64,000 nucleotides of DNA, from contig JAFDXG010000178.1 of assembly GCA_018268105.1 (NCBI GenBank), positions 1-64,000 on the forward strand. Direction: 5' to 3'. Under the pieces are notes generated by a model that worked only from the letters and a program-made list of their open reading frames with translations, searched no databases and was not told where the DNA came from. This DNA is from Bacteroidota bacterium (GTDB taxonomy: Bacteria; Bacteroidota; Bacteroidia; Chitinophagales; Chitinophagaceae). Positions 47,914 to 55,075 of the stretch are shown piece by piece; within the stretch, counting starts at the first letter, position 1; each line of letters opens with the position of its first letter. The translations under genes and the position numbers were made by a program.

Positions 47914-47939
47914 AAAAAAATCCCGGCTTAGTGCCGGGA
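47914..47939 (-). terminator. Attenuator terminator in the pheA leader
   Basis: Minus strand: TCCCGGC (47939-47933), loop ACTAA, GCCGGGA (47927-47921), then seven T (47920-47914). It lies between the leader peptide and pheA, 31 bp before the pheA ATG, so it must be bypassed for pheA expression. Bases 47942-47934 can instead form nine consecutive pairs with 47996-47988 inside the leader peptide gene (the antiterminator). Confidence 0.92.
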
Positions 47940-47969
47940 CTGATTATGTTGAACTTCTTTTATTTTGAT

Positions 47970-48053
47970 TTATTTTTTCAACAAAAGCAATCCCGGTCTA
48001 CCGGTAAAGTAGAAATAAAAATAAAAGAAACGGTATGCTTTTGAAATTTTCAT
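47970..48053 (-). CDS. Phe/Tyr attenuator leader peptide (pheA leader)
   Basis: A 27-codon frame from ATG 48053 to TAA 47972-47970. It reads MKISKAYR, then FFYFYFYF as eight consecutive aromatic codons (48029-48006), then TGRPGLLLLKK. Five Phe and four Tyr among 27 residues cannot be explained by chance given the terminator downstream. Phe or Tyr starvation would stall the ribosome over these codons. Codons Pro20-Gly21 and the following TTG (47996-47988) form the antiterminator strand. A competing short CCGG/CCGG hairpin (48004-48001 with 47996-47993) offers the fourth alternative pairing. The peptide itself probably has no other function. It is too short to be found by usual gene calling. 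Confidence 0.92.
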   Translation of the reverse strand: MKISKAYRFFYFYFYFTGRPGLLLLKK

Positions 48054-48060
48054 TGCCACG

Positions 48061-48090
48061 CAAAATTAAGGTCAAAAACTAAATCCACAA
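48061..48090 (-). promoter_or_regulatory. Promoter of the pheA leader and aromatic run
   Basis: Minus strand: TTG at 48090-48088, 19-bp spacer, TAATTTTG at 48068-48061, an excellent match to the Bacteroidota -33/-7 consensus. Only seven bases separate the -7 element from the leader ATG, so the transcript would begin at or just before that codon. Confidence 0.75.
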
Positions 48091-48110
48091 TAAATTGTTG
48101 TATTTTTTTT

Positions 48111-48141
48111 AAAAAAAATGCCACCCCTTGACAGGAGTGGC
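48111..48141 (-). terminator. Intrinsic terminator after the Ala-rich lipoprotein gene
   Basis: Minus strand: GCCACTCC and GGGTGGC arms (48141-48120) around the loop TGTCAAG, followed after one A by eight T (48118-48111). It ends transcription from the 48179-48400 gene just before the pheA promoter. Confidence 0.85.
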
Positions 48142-48178
48142 CTCAACGATTGCTTGCCATATGAAAATCGTGAATTCC

Positions 48179-48400
48179 CTATTTCTTCAGTGAATCAACA
48201 GCAGCACCTACAGCAGCTTTAGTGCTGTCAACAGCAGCGCCTACAGCAGCTTTAGTACTGTCAGCAGCAGCAGATACAGCTTCACCGGCAGATTTAACAG
48301 CTTCAGTTGCATTTTCAGCAGCATTTTCTGCTGGAGTTTCAGATGCATTGTTACAAGCTGCAAAAGCACCAATAGCGAGAATAACTAATAACTTTTTCAT
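48179..48400 (-). CDS. Small Ala-rich repeat lipoprotein
   Basis: 73 residues. Lipobox FAAC with Cys16. The mature 57 residues are rich in Ala, Glu and Ser/Thr and contain tandem 11-residue repeats with the unit AAVDSTKAAVG, ending AAVDSLKK, expected to form an amphipathic helix or coiled coil, resembling LEA-like or entericidin-type stress lipoproteins. No catalytic motif. Own terminator; divergent from the ECF sigma gene, whose control region it faces. Confidence 0.85.
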   Translation of the reverse strand: MKKLLVILAIGAFAACNNASETPAENAAENATEAVKSAGEAVSAAADSTKAAVGAAVDSTKAAVGAAVDSLKK

Positions 48401-48464
48401 TCTTAATAGTTTTTTAGAATAGTTTGATAATGAAATTTATCTTTAATACAGAACCTCAAAAAAG

Positions 48465-48512
48465 GTAACCCAATGTTTTTTAGAATTTATTTTTTACCCA
48501 ATTTTGGGTTAC
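48465..48512. promoter_or_regulatory. Nested inverted repeats upstream of the sigma factor gene
   Basis: GTAACCCAA (48465-48473) is the exact complement of TTGGGTTAC (48504-48512); inside lies ACCCAA (48496-48501), which also pairs with TTGGGT (48504-48509). Alternative hairpins or a repressor/activator site in the divergent promoter region. Confidence 0.5.
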
Positions 48513-48545
48513 AAAAACGATATTTTAGTATTAATAATACCCAGT

Positions 48546-49121
48546 GTGAGTAATATCCAGAAGGAACAAGAATTGATAAGAGGGCTGGCACTTGATGATA
48601 AGTCTGCTATCGAAAGTATTTATAAGGATAACTATGGGTTGATTCAACGTCTGGTAATCAATAACAGTGGTTCGGAAGATGATGCGAAGGATGTATTTCA
48701 GGAAGCATTGATTGTGTTGTATGAAAAGTCAAAATCAGGGGTTTTTGAGCTCAATTGCCAGATTAAAACCTATATCTATTCAGTAAGTAAACGATTGTGG
48801 CTTAAGAAGCTACAACAAAGAAGCCGATATGACCTTATCGAAAACGGTGCGGAAGAACCTGTGGTTGTTGAAGATGATATGGCGATACATGAAAAGAGGA
48901 ATAGTCAGTTTGGGATGATGGAACATGCAATGACTGCAATTGGGGAACCCTGTAAAAGTTTGCTTGAATCTTACTATATCAGGAAACAGAATATGCAGGA
49001 GATTGCTGATACTTTTGGCTATACAAATGCCGATAACGCCAAAAACCAAAAATACAAGTGCCTGATGCGATTGAGAAAACTCTTTTTCGAACAATATAAA
49101 AGTGATAACAAAAATGGATAA
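48546..49121 (+). CDS. ECF-type RNA polymerase sigma factor
   Basis: About 191 residues from a GTG at 48546; no ATG fits, and a TTG at 48504 inside the inverted repeat is the alternative, so the start is uncertain. Region 2 is seen in SIYKDNYGLIQRLVINNSGS followed by EDDAKDVFQEALIVLYEK; region 4 in CKSLLESYYIRKQNMQEIAD with GYTNADNAKNQKYKCLMRLR as the recognition helix. The last 8 bases overlap the next gene, so sigma factor and partner are co-translated. Confidence 0.88.
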   Translation: MSNIQKEQELIRGLALDDKSAIESIYKDNYGLIQRLVINNSGSEDDAKDVFQEALIVLYEKSKSGVFELNCQIKTYIYSVSKRLWLKKLQQRSRYDLIENGAEEPVVVEDDMAIHEKRNSQFGMMEHAMTAIGEPCKSLLESYYIRKQNMQEIADTFGYTNADNAKNQKYKCLMRLRKLFFEQYKSDNKNG

Positions 49122-50211
49122 TATCCGGTTGTTAGAAATGGTTGAACGGTATTTGCAGAATGAAATGTCTGATGAAGAGCAAATCCTGTTTAATGAACTG
49201 AGGAAAACCAATCCCGAAGTGGACCAGATGGTAGTGGAACATCATTTTTTTATTAATCAGCTGGGTCGTTTCGGAGAGGATAAAAGATTTCATTCCTCGC
49301 TTAATGAAATTCATGACAAACTTATACTTGAAAAGAAGCTTAAACCATTCCATGGCAATAATAAGGTAGTGTATTTGTGGAATCGTTATAAGCGAACTAT
49401 TACCGTAGCGGCTTCTATAGCCGGTATTACTGCGCTATTGATCAGCGGTGTATTTACGGTACTTACACCAAAGGCTGATAAAGCACAGATAGAAAATCTT
49501 GGCAGAAAAATTAATCTGCTGGAGATGAGTCAGAATCATACCCGTCGTGAGTTAAGTGATGTAAAAAACAAAATTGAAATCCCCGGCGAACCCGCTAAGT
49601 TTGGCGGTACCGGTTTTTTAATTGACGGCAGGGGATATATTGTAACCAACGCCCATGTTATCAATAAAGCTGAAAAGGTGAGTGTACAAAGTGAAAGCGG
49701 GATAGAAATGAGCGCTAGAAAAGTGTTTTTAGATGATAGCCTCGATATTGCCATTTTAAAAATTGACGACTCTCTGTTTAAAGGTTTTGGTTCACTCCCT
49801 TATGCAATTACTAAAAAAGTGTCAGCTGACCTTTCTGAACCGATCTTTACTTTAGGTTATCCCCGAGATGAAATTGTGTATGGAGAAGGATACCTGAGCG
49901 CTAATACCGGTTTTAATGGCGACTCTCTAACCTGCCAGATTTCAATATCTGCCAACCCGGGTAATAGTGGCGGACCTGTCATTAATAAAGATGGAGAAGT
50001 AATTGGCGTTTTAAGTACAAAGCAAACTACTGCTGAAGGAGTAGTATTTGCCATTAAAACAAAGAATATTTTTAAAGCAATTGATATATTGAAAAAAGAT
50101 AGTACTAATATTCATTTCAAACTTCCATCTGCTTCCTCAATCAAAAATGCAGACAGGGTGCAGCAAGTAAAGAAAATACGGGAATGTGTGTTTATGGTTA
50201 AGGGATATTAA
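49114..50211 (+). CDS. Anti-sigma-like membrane protein fused to a trypsin-like (HtrA-family) protease
   Basis: 365 residues from the ATG at 49114, which overlaps the sigma gene by 8 bp (a GTG at 49102 is the alternative). Residues 1-90 resemble zinc-free anti-sigma N termini (ERYLQNEMSDEEQILFNELR, NPEVDQMVVEH). One membrane segment is at about 95-117, then a short coiled coil, then a chymotrypsin-fold protease with His181 in TNAHV, Asp211 in DSLDIAIL and Ser285 in GNSGGP. There is no PDZ domain. Topology puts the protease in the periplasm and the sigma-binding part in the cytoplasm. It may sense envelope stress and release the sigma factor by proteolysis (inference). Confidence 0.85.
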   Translation: MDNIRLLEMVERYLQNEMSDEEQILFNELRKTNPEVDQMVVEHHFFINQLGRFGEDKRFHSSLNEIHDKLILEKKLKPFHGNNKVVYLWNRYKRTITVAASIAGITALLISGVFTVLTPKADKAQIENLGRKINLLEMSQNHTRRELSDVKNKIEIPGEPAKFGGTGFLIDGRGYIVTNAHVINKAEKVSVQSESGIEMSARKVFLDDSLDIAILKIDDSLFKGFGSLPYAITKKVSADLSEPIFTLGYPRDEIVYGEGYLSANTGFNGDSLTCQISISANPGNSGGPVINKDGEVIGVLSTKQTTAEGVVFAIKTKNIFKAIDILKKDSTNIHFKLPSASSIKNADRVQQVKKIRECVFMVKGY

Positions 50212-50323
50212 TGTTTGTTTTACAAATAATTTCCCCATTTTACTTTTCTAAGAGAAAAGATAAACGTGATATTCACATTTGACATTTTCCGTTTTCAGGT
50301 AAATTTTTATTTAGGTACACTGC

Positions 50324-52354
50324 TCATTGTATTTCAACTATTTCATAAAGCTTTACCTCTGGTATGCGGATGTTTGTTCTGCCCTCCTTATATGTAAAAG
50401 GTATTTTCCTGTTGCCCGGTTGAAGGGTTATTGATTTTGGCTGCTGTTCGAGTTGCAGATTTATTTCAATATTTTCTGCAGGAGCAACTGTGTCATATAC
50501 CAGCACATTGGGATTGTTGTGTTCTCCTCCTGCATTAATAAGATGCACGTATTTTTTACCATTCTTCTTGCTCAATACCTGGTGGATATTACCGATGCCA
50601 CATTTGACGGTTGAAATAAAATGAGAATTCATTTTTTCAATTACAGCTTTTAGCAGAGCAATGGACAAAGGGTTTCTATTGTTGTTGTAAAAATTGCCCA
50701 TGTCCATATATATAGCTCCGATTTTACCTTTCCCTAACCGGCGAACTGATGAGAGTGCCTCATTCGTGGCGAAACGCCAGTCATCGGCTGTAAGCCGGGT
50801 TCCGATTTTTTGTACTTCATTTTTGAATTGTACCGGCTGAAAATTAGTATGCATCAATACAATGCTGTTGTTATAACCTGCAAAAATGCTTTCATCTGTC
50901 AGGGGTGGTGTGGTGGCAGTTACACCCAACTCGTCTGAAAAATCAAGTATTGCTTTGGAACCGATAATAATGAGGTTGCCGCCATTTTGTACATAAGTAA
51001 TCAACTTTGGTTTTATAGCCGGATCTATATGTTCCCATTCGGGTATGATGAGCAAAGGGTATTTTTCCATTCTTCCATTCAACTGGTGATCCATTAGTAT
51101 TTCGACCGGCAACTGTGCATCAACCAATATGTTTAGAACACCTTTCATACTTTCCTGTCCGTGCGAAGCGTAGAGACCATTGGTAAGAATTCGCTTCCAT
51201 GCGTAGGTGGAGTATAATAAACCGATTTGTGGAATAATTTCACTTTGAAAAGTGTATGTTTCTCTTTCTTTACAAAATTTAATAATCTCTGCCATTTTCC
51301 TGAACTGATATGGCTCGGGTGAGCCGTCCCGGTTTTGTTGCCAATAGGTTTGAAAGCCGCCACCCATCGCAAGTACTTCGGCTGCTTCCTGTTTGAGTTG
51401 TGCTACCGATTTGGTGGCTTTTGAATTATTTTTCCAGGCAAAAGACCATGACATCAGGTCCCAGGGTTTGCCCTGAAGGGCAAGGCAGCGGCTTTCAAAA
51501 GCAGAGCTATAGAGGCTATTAGTACCTGCAACATCTCCCGAAAGATAATCCACAGGCGAATTTGCAGGTTCAGGCATCATAGACGAAAACGACCAGTTGC
51601 TCGTTACTTTAAAATCAGGTGCAGCTTTATGTACAGCGTTGGTATATTTTGCTATATAGTTTCTAAATGACTGGCGATGAAACTCCATCCATTCATAGAA
51701 ATACGGATCATCTTTGCTTAGTGGAATATTTTTTATACCGGTAATCGTTGTAAACTGTTCCTTTGCTTCAGGGCTATAATCAGGAGCCAGTATCCAGCAA
51801 TCACCATCCACCCAAACGCCATTGAGATGATACGCTGTAGCAAGTTCTTTCAGTTGCGGGATTAATAACGAGTCAGCATACCCGCTGAACAATGAAGTGG
51901 CATTCTCATCCGGTTTTCCATCTGCATTATATCTTGCCCATTGTGGGTGCAATTGTAATGCACGGTTATCCCATATACCTGAGTAATGTACATACAGGGG
52001 TATGTGATGTTTATTGGTAACATCCCGCCATATTTTCAGAATATCTTTTTCGATTGCAGGAGCGGGATTACCCGTATGGGTAGGGTAGGAAGAAATACCC
52101 GGATGCCCTTTGCAGTCAACCTGTAAAAAATCTGGTTTTACAATACTCAGAAAAGAGTCAATCATTTCAGGAGTGAATGTTTTTCCGATACCGGAATCAG
52201 TCAGGCTTGCATGAAAATCGAAATGCAGCCCTGCAAACCGGTTTAAATTTTCTAATCTGTTTTGTTGGGCAAATATTATTAAAGGTTGAAAAATCGGAGT
52301 CAAAAAAAATACAATTTTCAGAATGACTGAAATCCTTAATAGTATTTTACTCAT
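50324..52354 (-). CDS. Secreted glycoside hydrolase-like protein (fucosidase/galactosidase-like TIM barrel)
   Basis: 676 residues with a signal peptide of about 29 residues ending IIFAQQ. Residues about 35-370 look like a TIM barrel of the alpha-L-fucosidase/hypothetical-glycosidase type: FAGLHFDFHAS, VKPDFLQVDCKGHPG, IPLYVHYSGIWDNRALQLHP, and the probable catalytic-acid loop LNGVWVDGDCW. Residues about 385-520 match the Rossmann-like beta-galactosidase trimerisation domain (YPLLIIPEWEHIDPA, YVQNGGNLIIIG). A C-terminal beta domain ends in TNIRIPEVKLYEIVEIQ. Substrate unknown; the locus downstream acts on sialylated and amino-sugar glycans. Confidence 0.7.
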   Translation of the reverse strand: MSKILLRISVILKIVFFLTPIFQPLIIFAQQNRLENLNRFAGLHFDFHASLTDSGIGKTFTPEMIDSFLSIVKPDFLQVDCKGHPGISSYPTHTGNPAPAIEKDILKIWRDVTNKHHIPLYVHYSGIWDNRALQLHPQWARYNADGKPDENATSLFSGYADSLLIPQLKELATAYHLNGVWVDGDCWILAPDYSPEAKEQFTTITGIKNIPLSKDDPYFYEWMEFHRQSFRNYIAKYTNAVHKAAPDFKVTSNWSFSSMMPEPANSPVDYLSGDVAGTNSLYSSAFESRCLALQGKPWDLMSWSFAWKNNSKATKSVAQLKQEAAEVLAMGGGFQTYWQQNRDGSPEPYQFRKMAEIIKFCKERETYTFQSEIIPQIGLLYSTYAWKRILTNGLYASHGQESMKGVLNILVDAQLPVEILMDHQLNGRMEKYPLLIIPEWEHIDPAIKPKLITYVQNGGNLIIIGSKAILDFSDELGVTATTPPLTDESIFAGYNNSIVLMHTNFQPVQFKNEVQKIGTRLTADDWRFATNEALSSVRRLGKGKIGAIYMDMGNFYNNNRNPLSIALLKAVIEKMNSHFISTVKCGIGNIHQVLSKKNGKKYVHLINAGGEHNNPNVLVYDTVAPAENIEINLQLEQQPKSITLQPGNRKIPFTYKEGRTNIRIPEVKLYEIVEIQ

Positions 52355-52752
52355 ATTGTTATTTGAGATTGTTTCTTAAATTTACTACTCAACAAATTTA
52401 AATATCTGCCATTGCTAAAAATAAAGTATTGCGATAATAAAGGATTTTATCGTACAATTCAAAACAAGAAATACATCTCAGATTATCATTTTATTTTAAT
52501 GCTATATTTTCCGGGGTTGAAAATGTTCTTTTGAGGGCGGGACTAAGTCCCGGAAGAACATATTGGGTTCGAAGTCGGAGACTTCGAACAGCAAAAACAG
52601 CAAAACAGCAAAGAAGACTTCAAACAGCAATGACAGCATGTCACAACCTGAAGAACCTGGGTGTTTTATCTTTTTGTTATGAAATATATCTCGCTATATT
52701 TATGTAATCCTTACCAATAACACATCTATGTTTTTAAAACAAATCATCAGAA
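52355..52752. other. Gene-free spacer with REP-like hairpins and CAGCAAAA repeats
   Basis: Two hairpins stand out. TGTTCTT (52524-52530) pairs with AAGAACA (52554-52560) around CGGGACTAAGTCCCG, and GTTCGAAGTC (52567-52576) pairs with GACTTCGAAC (52580-52589) across GGA. After them come repeated CAGCAAAA units and a second partial copy of the AGACTTCnAACAGCAA segment near 52614. No coding frame is supported. The following gene begins at 52753. Confidence 0.75.
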
Positions 52753-53196
52753 ATGAAAAATATCCTCCTTACAGCTATCATAGTATCTTCTATTGTAGCC
52801 TGCAAAAGCTCTAAAGTAAACACTGCAAATGCTGCAAAAAAAGAGAATACAGATTTCCAGGTTCTGGAAGGTACCTGGGAGTTGAGTTATATCTCCGGAC
52901 CAAGAATAGCTTTCGAGGGATTATATCCCGAAAAGAAACCGGTTATAACTTTTGCAGTATCCGATTCCAGTATATATGGGAATACCGGATGTAATAATTT
53001 CAGAGGGAAGGTAAATGTAAATTCCGCTTCAATTCATTTTCCGGATAACATGGCCATGACACGAATGATGTGCCCCGGCGAAGGTGAAACGGTTTTTCTC
53101 AATACTCTCAGAAAAATAAATAAATACTCGGTACAAGGCTCCACACTTACTTTAATCAGCGATGATATTGCAATGATGCGCTTTGTTAAAAAATAA
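52753..53196 (+). CDS. META-domain lipoprotein (HslJ-like)
   Basis: 147 residues with lipobox SIVAC (Cys17). The mature part is a META domain: LEGTWELSYISGPRI, ITFAVSDSSIYGNTGCNNFRG and MTRMMCPGEGETVFLNTLRK, with the two conserved cysteines (in GCNNF and MCPG). Relatives such as HslJ affect heat-shock or novobiocin tolerance in E. coli; the precise function is unknown. It stands alone, convergent with the next gene. Confidence 0.88.
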   Translation: MKNILLTAIIVSSIVACKSSKVNTANAAKKENTDFQVLEGTWELSYISGPRIAFEGLYPEKKPVITFAVSDSSIYGNTGCNNFRGKVNVNSASIHFPDNMAMTRMMCPGEGETVFLNTLRKINKYSVQGSTLTLISDDIAMMRFVKK

Positions 53197-53201
53197 CGGA
53201 A

Positions 53202-53897
53202 CTAACTTCCAAGGCCGGCAATTATATTGATGGTAAGGGCAACAATAATGGTATTATATGCAAAGGAAATTAAGCCGTGCAGAAGTGCCAGTTGTCGTAG
53301 TTTTTTAGAAGTTATTTCCACATCAGATACCTGAAAGGTCATCCCCAGTACAAAAGAAAAATATGCGAAGTCAAGAAAATCTGGTTTGAGTTCCCCCGGA
53401 AAATTGAGTCCGCCATGATAAGTGCCGTCGCTACTTTTTTTCCTGTAATACATGTGTGCATATCTTGCAGTGAATATAGTGTGTACTAACAGCCAGGAGA
53501 GGATCATGCCTGCCAGTGCCAGCGGCACATGTATTGCTCTGTCTGTATCTGTTTCCTTTCTGGCAGTAAGTAAAAGTATTACAGCAAGCATACTCACAAC
53601 AGAGCATACCAGTACAATTACAAATATTATTATCCGGCTTGGATCGTCCTCAGCAGCCTGCCTGGGAAGATGAGGTTGTGGTGTGGTAAAAAAAGAAATC
53701 CAATAGAAGAATAACAGGCAGATGCAAAAAATATCCCAGCCCGACATCACAGGTGTCATTACCGAAGCATGCTGAAATCTGAATATGGTGCTGCCTGCTA
53801 TGGCAACAACAATGCATAGCAGCAACTTTGTGCCGGCATGCAACCTGTTCATTAGCGAGAGTCGGTCTTTCTTTTCAGGAGTTGACATTTGGTGCAA
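53202..53897 (-). CDS. DUF1345 integral membrane protein
   Basis: 231 residues with about six hydrophobic segments; the DUF1345 signature is visible in HTIFTARYAHMYYRKK and LNFPGELKPDFLDFAYFSFVLGMTFQVSDVEIT. The family is widespread and has no established function. Cytoplasmic membrane. The 5' end lies 20-odd bases from the convergent-neighbour gldM-like remnant on the same strand; no operon link is evident. Confidence 0.85.
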   Translation of the reverse strand: MHQMSTPEKKDRLSLMNRLHAGTKLLLCIVVAIAGSTIFRFQHASVMTPVMSGWDIFCICLLFFYWISFFTTPQPHLPRQAAEDDPSRIIIFVIVLVCSVVSMLAVILLLTARKETDTDRAIHVPLALAGMILSWLLVHTIFTARYAHMYYRKKSSDGTYHGGLNFPGELKPDFLDFAYFSFVLGMTFQVSDVEITSKKLRQLALLHGLISFAYNTIIVALTINIIAGLGS

Positions 53898-53919
53898 GAT
53901 AGATAATTAAATGACTGCT

Positions 53920-54569
53920 CTATCTTATGGTGATCGAAAAGGAGGGGAGCAGAACCGGACCATTGTCCGCATCTTTGGCTTTTATCTGGTCAAAAGTCAC
54001 TACATCACCTGCCGACAACAACCGGATGGCGTCAATACAGTGCTGCAACAAAGTATTCCCCTCAACCATTATATCGGTATCGCTTTTGCCGGTGTTTTTA
54101 CGCTTGATGTTTAATGTATAGCCCCTTACTTTCATAGCTGGGATACATTGGCAATTGGTTATTTTAACCTGTAAATCTCTTGCGGCGATTATGTCTTCTG
54201 CTGAAGCTGTCTTTTCATCTAGCGAACCCAAAACCGTTTTCGGTAGTGGCAAATAGGCAAGCTTGAATGTTTTTTCAAAATAGTTTTGCCGTTTTGGATT
54301 ATGGAAAAAGTGTCTACACCGACAGCATGAGGTTTCTCAATAAATTGATTTGGCTTATTCGATTTTTGTATCTCACAAAGATTTGATTTTACTTCGTAAT
54401 CTCCGTGTGCTGCAAACGTAGCTTTAAATACATTTTCTATGCCGATGAATGCAACGTTGGATTCGGGATCAACCAATGTTGTATTGATTAAATCTGATTG
54501 CGCATTGGTAGTTTGTACAACCGCAAGGAGAGTGGCGAGTATTAAAAAATTTCTCATAGTTGTGTTCAA
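53920..54569 (-). pseudogene. GldM C-terminal-domain-like secreted protein, frameshifted
   Basis: The 5' part (54569 to about 54276) begins with a signal peptide (LLAVVQTTNAQ), then NTTLVDPESNVAFIGIENVF and SIIQNGKTILKK. At a T6 run on the plus strand (54270-54275) one base is missing; in the next frame the protein continues (TFKLAYLPLPKTVLGSLDEK, ITNCQCIPAMKVRGYTLNI, then GDVVTFDQIKAKDADNG) to the stop at 53920. Restored, it is about 217 residues and matches the beta-rich C-terminal half of the gliding/T9SS protein GldM, without its membrane helix. As written it cannot be made whole. Decay or a base-calling error. Confidence 0.8.
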
Positions 54570-54794
54570 ATAAAATGGTTAAACAATATTCACTCTCGTG
54601 AGTGTACGATCATTTAGCAGCCCGCTCAATAGTTTTCCTGAATAATAATGTTAAAATGTCCGGCGTTGTGGGCACCATCATCCCTACTTCCTGGTACCTG
54701 TCTCTCATACCAGCATTTTGACCACAAATGCAGAACTATAACGATGAAAACTATAAAGATGATGGTGATTGTATATCTAAGATAATTTTACCAG

Positions 54795-54898
54795 TAACCG
54801 GATAAGCCGCCTCTTTTTGTTCGGTTCCGCCAAAGGCGGAATTGAAAAAATGTGAAGCAAATTTTTTCAAAGGACAAAAAGCAGCGGCGTTCCGGTTA
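54795..54898. repeat. 104-bp branched palindromic element (three-way-junction type)
   Basis: The ends pair in three helices: TAACCGGA with TCCGGTTA, GCCGC with GCGGC and CTTTTTGT with ACAAAAAG (54795-54820 against 54874-54898). Enclosed are two perfect hairpins: TTCCGCC-AAA-GGCGGAA and TTGAAAAAAT-GTGAAGCA-AATTTTTTCAA (stem ATTTTTTCAA). No frame crosses it. Could be a REP/BIME-type repeat, a MITE or a structured RNA. Confidence 0.75.
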
Positions 54899-54992
54899 TG
54901 AAGCCCGTCGGCTCAGAGGCAAAAACCATGAACTGGAGAGAGTAAAATTGATACAAAAAAGTTAGTGCGAATAAAATACCTAATTCGATCGC

Positions 54993-55017
54993 GATGGTAC
55001 GCATTCCACGTACCATC
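54993..55017. repeat. 9-bp-stem hairpin downstream of the alpha-galactosidase-like gene
   Basis: GATGGTACG pairs with CGTACCATC across the 7-nt loop CATTCCA. There is no T run, so a terminator is doubtful. Confidence 0.6.
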
Positions 55018-55075
55018 ACCACATGGGATTCCTCTTAAGTTGACTATGGATTCTCAGGTACCAGTATTGCAGACG

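Larger units (their letters stand above)
54570..55075. other. Gene-free spacer holding structured elements
   Basis: About 500 bp without a supported gene. It contains a CTGGTA/TACCAG hairpin near 54700, the 104-bp branched element at 54795-54898 and the hairpin at 54993-55017. The remainder is unassigned. Confidence 0.6.

Noticed and set aside
48504-48545. TTG start for the sigma factor
   Set aside because: It lies inside the inverted repeat TTGGGTTAC; the GTG at 48546 is closer to the conserved region, though not proven.
52561-52600. tRNA-like GGTTCGAA segment
   Set aside because: The TTCGAA is part of a symmetric 10-bp hairpin; no acceptor, D or anticodon arms surround it.
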